A DNA stretch of 64,000 bases from JBEKIK01 sp963845975 (GTDB taxonomy: Bacteria; Planctomycetota; Planctomycetia; Pirellulales; Thermoguttaceae). A program made the position numbers and the translations under genes. This document shows, in pieces, positions 58,511 to 64,000 of this stretch. The stretch's first letter is position 1. Each line of letters opens with the position of its first letter. The stretch covers positions 2,418,001 to 2,482,000 of the forward strand of contig CAWJUD010000001.1 of NCBI GenBank assembly GCA_963845975.1, written 5' to 3'. The notes beneath the pieces are model-generated. The model searched no databases and was not told the origin of the DNA. It was given only the letters and a program-made list of their open reading frames with translations.

Positions 58511-59082
58511 CTATATAAGTTTGTACACTATCGCAAGCAGTCGCATCGGCTTGCATAACTCTTTTATTTTCAAATGCTTCGGATAGCCTTCCAATTTTGA
58601 CCATGCCGCTGCCAGTTCGCCACTCAACTCGGCCGTTTCCTCGGCGTGCAAATTATGGAACTGAATCCACTCGCGTTTGCCATCGGGACTTAAAGGAAGA
58701 TCCATGGGTTGAGACAGATCCTTCTCATCTACAAGCATTTCGAGATCCAGTAATTTTTCCAATAATTCTTTAATTGATATTTCATAGCTGTAAGGTATTT
58801 CATCTTCTGTCCATTTTTTGGGTTTTTGCGGCGGCATGGCAAAGAGCAATCGGGCCGCCAATCCATTGTCAAAATGTTCTTTTTCAAGCTTATCCATTGC
58901 CCCGGTATCTTGCGGGTTACATCTACCGACAAGCGCCGATGCCAAGGCCCTGGGTTGGCCGTAAGTTTGTCCGAATCAAACTCCGACCAGCTATCAGGCA
59001 TTTGCCGCAACAATTCTGCTATGGATGGTTTCAGTAGATCAACTTCGGAGTCAGTCTTTGGTAGTTGATCAGGTATATTCAT
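58511..59082 (-). pseudogene. DUF3987 gene remnant (frame-broken, truncated)
   Basis: Two frames overlap. Upstream frame (MNIPDQLPKTDSEVDLLKPS; PDSWSEFDSDKLTANPG) shifts in a GGG run near 58952 to ALASALVGRCNPQDTG and LAARLLFAMPPQKPKKWTED. These match the DUF3987 C-terminal part, including HAEETAELSGELAAAWSKLEGY. Full DUF3987 proteins carry a primase/helicase-like domain in mobile elements; most of that is absent. The frame ends next to the tRNA. Confidence 0.7.
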
Positions 59083-59155
59083 TTTCTTGTCGTCGTCCTT
59101 TACTGTAATTATCCGACTTTTGTAGTGATTGACTAAGATCAGTAAGAAAAGTGGA

Positions 59156-59323
59156 ATATATACTGGTGTCGTCCTGGACTGGCTGGAGCATTATAACAAT
59201 TATCGTACACATCAAGGATTAGGCAACGTCCCAAATGGCACCCCACTCTCTCGATCTCACCAGGCCGTTGAACATTTCCGCCCTGAAGACATCGTTTGCA
59301 CGAGTCGCTCGGTGGGCCGCTGA
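59156..59323 (+). pseudogene. Integrase-core transposase fragment
   Basis: About 56 residues, VVLDWLEHYNNYRTHQGLGN ... NGTPLSRSHQAVEHFRPED, the C-terminal end of a rve-type transposase. The rest of the gene and its element ends are missing. Confidence 0.72.
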
Positions 59324-59359
59324 AACACTATTAGCGGAAGGCTGCGTAGTCTTTTACTA

Positions 59360-59496
59360 AGAGCTTATCCCAAAACAGAGGCGTCATTCTGAGCGAAGCG
59401 AAGAATCTGGGTGGAGAAAGATGGGAAATACTAGCAAAATATTAAAATCCAGCGAGATCCTTCGCTTCGCTCAGGATAACTTTCGGGATAAGCTCT
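59360..59496. mobile_element. 137-base MITE-like palindrome
   Basis: Perfect 12-base inverted ends, AGAGCTTATCCC. Subterminal GTCATTCTGAGCGAAGCGAA and CCTTCGCTTCGCTCAGGATA are themselves inverted repeats. The core resembles the element at 23866. No coding potential. Confidence 0.75.
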
Positions 59497-59683
59497 AAAT
59501 ATCAATGTGTTGCCTTGGTGATTTAATGACGTCAGATTTGATAACTTGACTTAAAGCGGAAGTCGTTTCGTCTCGTGATCTTCAATTATTCTCGTTAATA
59601 AGCTTCCCCTCAACAAAACTTACAAGGCTCATCTTTTGAAATGCGGTGAAAATGTTTTTGAAAGTCCCCTCATGGAACTACTT

Positions 59684-60736
59684 TCATGTCACGGTTTTAC
59701 GATGGGCAAGATTTTGAACCATGACGGCGATGTCAATCCCGATTTCTCCCACGGGAAGGACTTTGACGGCGGCGTTGAGTTGACTCGCTGCTTGGGGCAT
59801 GCCGTAGACGACGCTGGTTTGTTGGTCTTGGGCGATGGTGTGCCACCCTCCGCGGCGCAAGTCCAAGAGTCCGCTCGCGCCGTCGTTGCCTATGCCAGTG
59901 AGCAGCACGGCTATTGAAGGCCGGAGCCAATGTCGAGCGAGACTTTTAAACAGCACGTCAACCGAGGGGCGGAAGGGATTATCGATAGGTTCCTTCGTGT
60001 AGATGAGCGTGCCATCCGGACGCATTACCAGATGATCGTCGGTTCCCGCCACCAGTACGACTCCCGCCTGAGGCCGGTCGCCGTCGCGGGCCGTGCGGAC
60101 AGTCAACCGGCAGTTGTTCGATAACCAAGCGGCCAGCGGATCCGCGAAATCAGCGCTAATATGCTGGGCGATAATAACAGACGCGGGGAAGTCTTTGGGC
60201 CATTTTGAAAGGATGGTCTGCAGGGCGTTTGGTCCGCCCGTGGAAGCCCCGATCGCAACCAATTGCAATGGGGATATTCCACCTTGCAGGTCTTTCGCCG
60301 CGGGGATCACCGGAGTTGAAGACTCCGCTTGAGCATCTATTCGCGAGCGAATCTTGTCCACATGGATTAGTTTTGCCAAGAGAGGTGCTCCGGCCTGAGC
60401 GGGCGGAAGGTTGCCCAGCACTGGCGTAGACACGGCGTCGAAGGCTCCGTAACCGAGCGCTTCACAAACCAGCGAGTAGTTTCCTGCAACCGTTGCCGTT
60501 ACCACGAGGATGGGGCAGGGAGAATGCTGCATGATCTGCCGCGTGGCCTCCGCCCCATTCATCCCCGGCATTAGCAGATCCATCAGAACGCAGTCGGGCG
60601 GATCCTTTTGGCATTGGCGAACCCCCTCTTCGCCGTTGGCCGCGGTCCAAGCGACGATATAGTCGGGATGGCTGCACACTACCCGCCGCAAAACTTCCGT
60701 GGCGGTTCGCAGGTCGTTGACGATCGCAATCCTCAT
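59684..60736 (-). CDS. CheB-type chemotaxis methylesterase
   Basis: 350 residues. N-terminal receiver with phospho-acceptor Asp53 (LMDLLMPG). C-terminal esterase with Ser165 (GASTGGP), His192 (AQHIS) and Asp285 (TGIGNDGASG). It demethylates or deamidates chemoreceptors when phosphorylated. It starts inside the stop of the kinase gene (ATGA, 4-base overlap). In a Wsp-type system this is the WspF position. Confidence 0.96.
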   Translation of the reverse strand: MRIAIVNDLRTATEVLRRVVCSHPDYIVAWTAANGEEGVRQCQKDPPDCVLMDLLMPGMNGAEATRQIMQHSPCPILVVTATVAGNYSLVCEALGYGAFDAVSTPVLGNLPPAQAGAPLLAKLIHVDKIRSRIDAQAESSTPVIPAAKDLQGGISPLQLVAIGASTGGPNALQTILSKWPKDFPASVIIAQHISADFADPLAAWLSNNCRLTVRTARDGDRPQAGVVLVAGTDDHLVMRPDGTLIYTKEPIDNPFRPSVDVLFKSLARHWLRPSIAVLLTGIGNDGASGLLDLRRGGWHTIAQDQQTSVVYGMPQAASQLNAAVKVLPVGEIGIDIAVMVQNLAHRKTVT

Positions 60737-63069
60737 GCCTCGGGACTCCCAATCAATTCTCGCACCGTCTGGACCAAGGTATCGTCATGAAAGCTGCTCT
60801 TAGTGAGGTAGTGATTCGCGCCGGCTTCGAGCCCGCGGAGTCGATCCTCTTCGCGGTCCTTATAGGAAACGATGACCACCGGAATGGCCTGGAGCCGCTC
60901 ATCCTCTTTTATCTTACGGACTAAATCCAAGCCGTTCAACCGGGGCATATCGATGTCGCTGATCACCAGGTCGAACCGTCCCTCTCGCACAAGGTTCCAG
61001 CCTTCCATGCCATCAACGGCGACTTCGACGAGATACCCCTGGTTCGCCAAGAGTTGCCGCTCCACTTCCCGCACCGTGATGGAGTCGTCGACTACGAGGA
61101 TAGATTTCTGCCGGCGGTCGTCTGGCTGGGCTGCCCGCGCACCGGCCCGTTGCAGTCGGCTCCCTTGGAGGAGTTTTTCGATGGAACTGCATAAGTCGTC
61201 GGGGTCCACGATGAGTACCGGGGAACCGTCGTCGAGGAGGGCAACTGCATGCAGATTGGGAACCTTTCCCAGCCGGCGGTCCAACGGTCGGACGACGAGG
61301 TCTTGTTCTCCATGAAGCCCGTCGACCACCAATCCGTACTTTGCCGATCGATTGCTGACAAGGACGACCAGGAGATCTTCACCGAGGGTTTCCGGGCCTT
61401 CCAGTTTGAAGACCTGACGTGCCATTACAATTCCCACGTTCTGCCCGTCAACTTCAAAATATTGACGGTTCTCCAACGAATGGAGTTCGTTGCGGGCGAC
61501 GCGAATGATCCGGTCGATTCGGTTATGAGGGAATGCGTAGGGCTCGTCCGCAATATCCACAACAACTGCACGGAGCACAGAAAGCGTTACGGGAAGTTCG
61601 ATCTGGAAGCTCGTCCCCTGGCCCGGCTCAGAGTGAATGTGGAGGTGGCCGCCGACCGATCGGACCATCGTGTGAACGACGTCGAGTCCGACACCGCGGC
61701 CGGAAATTTCGGTCACCTTGGAGGCGGTCGAGAATCCGGGGAGGAAGAGGAAGTCCAGGAGTTCCATGTCGCTTAGCTTTTGGGCCAAGTCGGGGCTGGC
61801 AAATCCCCGTTGGACGACTTTACCGCGAAGGCGTTCTCTGTCGATCCCCCGGCCGTCGTCGGAGACGGTAATCGAGAGCAGACCCGCACGGTGCGCGGCC
61901 TCGATGCGGAGACGACCGATTTCCGGTTTTCCCAAGGCTTGCCGTTCTTCGGGCGTTTCCAGACCGTGGTCCAGAGCGTTGCGCACCAAGTGATTCAGGG
62001 GGGCATCCAGCCGCTCCAGGATGTCGCGGTCGACTTCGCTGGTCTCGCCTTGGATTTCGAGTTGAGCCTTCTTTCCCATTTGCCGAGCCAGGTCGCGGAC
62101 AAGCCGCGGCAGCCCTTGTACGCCGTCACGAAATGGCCTCATGCGGCTGGAGATGACCTCGTGATATAAGCGGCTGCTCAAATCGTCGGTATGACGAATG
62201 CGCCGGTCGAACTCGCTCACTCGATCTGCAAGCAAATCACGGCAGGCGGCCAATTGCTCGCGGGCATCGTTCCGCAGGGCGGCGACCCGTTCCTCCGATG
62301 CTTCAGACGGGTCCACAGTGGCGAGGCTTTCGAGGGTGTCGGTGAGTTGCGTCTGGAGATGTTTCAACTGAAGGAGCGACTTAGAGAAAGGTTGGAGCCA
62401 GCGCGCCTCGACCAGGGACTCGCCAGCCAAGCCCATAAGCCGCGTTAGGCTCCGGGCCGTCACTCGGACAACGCCTTCTTCGGTTGAGGTCTCGGGGGAT
62501 TTTGGACCGACAATGGGGGCGGCTGGCTGCGGGGAGATTTCAGGAATCGGTGTGGACACCGCGGTTTGAACAACGGGCTCTTTTGGCGCCGATGTTTGGG
62601 CAGCGTCCATCGCCGTGGTTTGGACATCGGTAAAAGCCAGATCGGGTGATACCGGCGACTTGATTTCGCGCACCACATTGTCGAGACGCTGTAAAAGTTG
62701 GGCCACTTCAGGTTGATGGTTTTCAAGCCACGCTGAGAATCCGCTGCCCGCCGCTGCCGCAATGCCTTGTAACATGTCGACGCCTGCCAGGAGAATATCC
62801 ACTACGTTGCTGGTAAGTGTTAATTCGGCCTTTTGGGCCCGGACGAAGCAATCCTCCATGGCGTGAGCAACTTCGACGCCCGGCTGCACGTTAACCACGC
62901 GTGCCGCGCCCTTGATCGAGTGGGCTGCACGCATCATGGCATCGAGTCGTTCCGGGCTGGCGTTTCCTTGTTCCAACGACACGAGTCCATCGGCGAGGAT
63001 CTGGCAGTTCGTACGAACCTCTTCGCGAAACAAGTCGATCAGGAAATCGTCGCTGCTGGCTTGACTCAT
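60733..63069 (-). CDS. Hybrid CheA kinase with CheW and receiver domains (WspE-like)
   Basis: 778 residues. Hpt domain with His50 (AHSIKGAARV), a kinase core with SSRMRPFRDGVQGL, NALDHGLETPEER, DDGRGID and GRGVGLDVV, then a CheW-like domain (about 500-630) and a C-terminal receiver with Asp in VISDIDMPRLNG. The overall order Hpt-HATPase-CheW-REC is that of WspE/FrzE. Overlaps the gene before it and after it by four bases each. Confidence 0.96.
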   Translation of the reverse strand: MSQASSDDFLIDLFREEVRTNCQILADGLVSLEQGNASPERLDAMMRAAHSIKGAARVVNVQPGVEVAHAMEDCFVRAQKAELTLTSNVVDILLAGVDMLQGIAAAAGSGFSAWLENHQPEVAQLLQRLDNVVREIKSPVSPDLAFTDVQTTAMDAAQTSAPKEPVVQTAVSTPIPEISPQPAAPIVGPKSPETSTEEGVVRVTARSLTRLMGLAGESLVEARWLQPFSKSLLQLKHLQTQLTDTLESLATVDPSEASEERVAALRNDAREQLAACRDLLADRVSEFDRRIRHTDDLSSRLYHEVISSRMRPFRDGVQGLPRLVRDLARQMGKKAQLEIQGETSEVDRDILERLDAPLNHLVRNALDHGLETPEERQALGKPEIGRLRIEAAHRAGLLSITVSDDGRGIDRERLRGKVVQRGFASPDLAQKLSDMELLDFLFLPGFSTASKVTEISGRGVGLDVVHTMVRSVGGHLHIHSEPGQGTSFQIELPVTLSVLRAVVVDIADEPYAFPHNRIDRIIRVARNELHSLENRQYFEVDGQNVGIVMARQVFKLEGPETLGEDLLVVLVSNRSAKYGLVVDGLHGEQDLVVRPLDRRLGKVPNLHAVALLDDGSPVLIVDPDDLCSSIEKLLQGSRLQRAGARAAQPDDRRQKSILVVDDSITVREVERQLLANQGYLVEVAVDGMEGWNLVREGRFDLVISDIDMPRLNGLDLVRKIKEDERLQAIPVVIVSYKDREEDRLRGLEAGANHYLTKSSFHDDTLVQTVRELIGSPEA

Positions 63070-63773
63070 CGAATGGTTTTCTCCAACGCCTGAAATATTC
63101 GCGTCTCCGCGAGCATGCCGACTTTCTTGTTCTGATAAGAGAAAATTGCCTGCGAATAAAACCGGCTACTTTTTTCCACTGTGTGAGGCAGGTTTTCCGA
63201 GGCCTGGGCTTTAATGCGGCAAACGCCTTCGACTTCATCAACCGGAAACACCCAGCGATTTTGGTCCTGCTCAACCACGAGGAGGCGCTCTTTGGTGATG
63301 GGAGTCGCAAGGGGTTTAGTTTGTGGATCTTCGAGAGTTCCCTCGATCCCCAATAATTCCCGCAACGAAACGCAAAGGTGTAACTCGCCGCGGATATTGG
63401 CGAGACCCAAAAGTAGTCTGTCGGTGCGGTGTGGTACGCGGTGAATCGGCCGTAGTTCCACGACCTCAACCACTCTGCGGGTATCGAGAGCCAACCATTC
63501 GGCGCCGATACGGAACACGAGGACCGATAGTTCTTCGATTGCAGTTATTGTATCGCTCTCTGCGATCCGTTGCGTCCAATCCTCCAAGTACTCAGGGGGC
63601 GCTTCCCGTTGAAAAAGTTGTTGTCCGGCGGCCGAAAAAACCGGACAATTACGGCAGTGGACGGCCTGTGCCAACCGGGGGCAGGATCGATCTCCCCGGA
63701 CGCCGATACGACTCCAGCAGGCTTCTGGGGCGGTATTTTCTTGCGGCAACTTATTTACTTCGGATTGCATCAT
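63066..63773 (-). CDS. CheW-domain scaffold protein (WspD-like)
   Basis: 235 residues. N-terminal ACWSRIGVRGDRSCPRLAQA followed by VHCRNCPVF, a Cys-rich segment typical of WspD-type proteins. Then a CheW domain with DTRRVVEVVELRPIHRVPHR and GLANIRGELHLCVSLRELLG. It should tie receptors to the kinase. Translationally coupled to both neighbours. Confidence 0.92.
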   Translation of the reverse strand: MMQSEVNKLPQENTAPEACWSRIGVRGDRSCPRLAQAVHCRNCPVFSAAGQQLFQREAPPEYLEDWTQRIAESDTITAIEELSVLVFRIGAEWLALDTRRVVEVVELRPIHRVPHRTDRLLLGLANIRGELHLCVSLRELLGIEGTLEDPQTKPLATPITKERLLVVEQDQNRWVFPVDEVEGVCRIKAQASENLPHTVEKSSRFYSQAIFSYQNKKVGMLAETRIFQALEKTIR

Positions 63774-64000
63774 TCTGCCTCCCGAGGCGCCGCTTGCTGG
63801 GCCCGTCGCCGGTAATTCGCCATCGCACTCTGGTCGCCGCGCTGTTCGGACAAGAGCATCATGTGAAGCAATGCCTGATAATGCCCGGGATCCAAGTAAA
63901 GGGCCTTTTCAAGACTCCGCTGTGCCTCATTCAACAATCCTTGCGCCTGCAAGACAACTCCTCTCAGGTAGTGCGCTTCCGTGCTGGCTGGATCCAGCGA
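63770..64000 (-). CDS. TPR-containing protein, probably CheR methyltransferase C terminus (partial)
   Basis: The last 76 residues before the stop at 63770; runs off the right edge. Two TPR-like helix pairs: QGLLNEAQRSLEKALYLDPG and YQALLHMMLLSEQRGDQSAM. By position in the operon this is the WspC (CheR-TPR) gene; the methyltransferase part is outside the window. Confidence 0.7.
   Translation of the reverse strand, partial: SLDPASTEAHYLRGVVLQAQGLLNEAQRSLEKALYLDPGHYQALLHMMLLSEQRGDQSAMANYRRRAQQAAPREAE

Overview
The window looks like a planctomycete chromosome, probably from the Pirellulales/Thermoguttaceae side of Planctomycetota and probably a metagenome assembly. This is inferred from gene content, with no rRNA or marker search possible. 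Pointers are TIGR03067-type domains, a Ser/Thr kinase encoded beside an ECF sigma factor, two FGly sulfatases, PEP-CTERM surface proteins, a MetX-MetW fusion, PPi-dependent phosphofructokinase, a cytochrome b/cytochrome c fusion, and large numbers of short palindromic intergenic repeats.

Layout. 1-2006 holds a Rieske protein and a cytochrome b-c fusion (reverse strand, cut by the left edge). 2029-3073 has a small membrane protein and a HEPN/MNT toxin-antitoxin pair. 3328-10772 is a reverse-strand housekeeping run: exported CpxP-like protein, NrnA phosphoesterase, RibF, a UVR-motif protein, MetX-MetW and MetY. 11186-13392 is an ECF sigma/membrane regulator pair. 13513-21099 carries polyamine genes (ornithine decarboxylase, homospermidine synthase), PPi-PFK, AccC, AccB and an M24 peptidase. 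21404-22791 holds DUF6883, DUF4926 and LarB. 22884-29505 has exported or regulatory proteins of mostly unknown role. 29580-34334 has two divergent sulfatases. 34977-37466 encodes an octaheme cytochrome with HEAT-like and TPR repeats. 37824-40551 has a PEP-CTERM SUMF1-domain protein and a FadL-like porin. 40721-45757 encodes a 1387-residue kinase/adaptor fusion and its ECF sigma factor. 46287-53336 is a MoxR-DUF58-DUF4129 locus broken by an IS4-like element and also holding a PEP-CTERM HAF-repeat gene. 53586-55562 is an ECF sigma/anti-sigma/secretin-domain operon. 56060-57651 encodes a tandem gluzincin-like protein. 57974-59496 is a decayed mobile cluster at a tRNA-Arg. 59684-64000 is a Wsp-like chemosensory operon (CheB, CheA-REC, CheW and a TPR protein that is probably the end of CheR), running off the right edge.

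Two patterns cut across the annotation. First, about a dozen otherwise conserved genes are broken by one reading-frame change. Ten of these breaks fall exactly on a GCGC or GCGCGC run and each can be repaired by adding or removing one GC dinucleotide. That points either to systematic base-calling error at a modified GCGC site or to a real mutational process. Second, dispersed palindromic repeats that fill the intergenic gaps also occur in frame inside three genes: the loop between the cluster-binding motifs of the Rieske protein, the MetX-MetW linker, and the juxtamembrane linker of the kinase fusion. These are reminiscent of Rickettsia palindromic elements.
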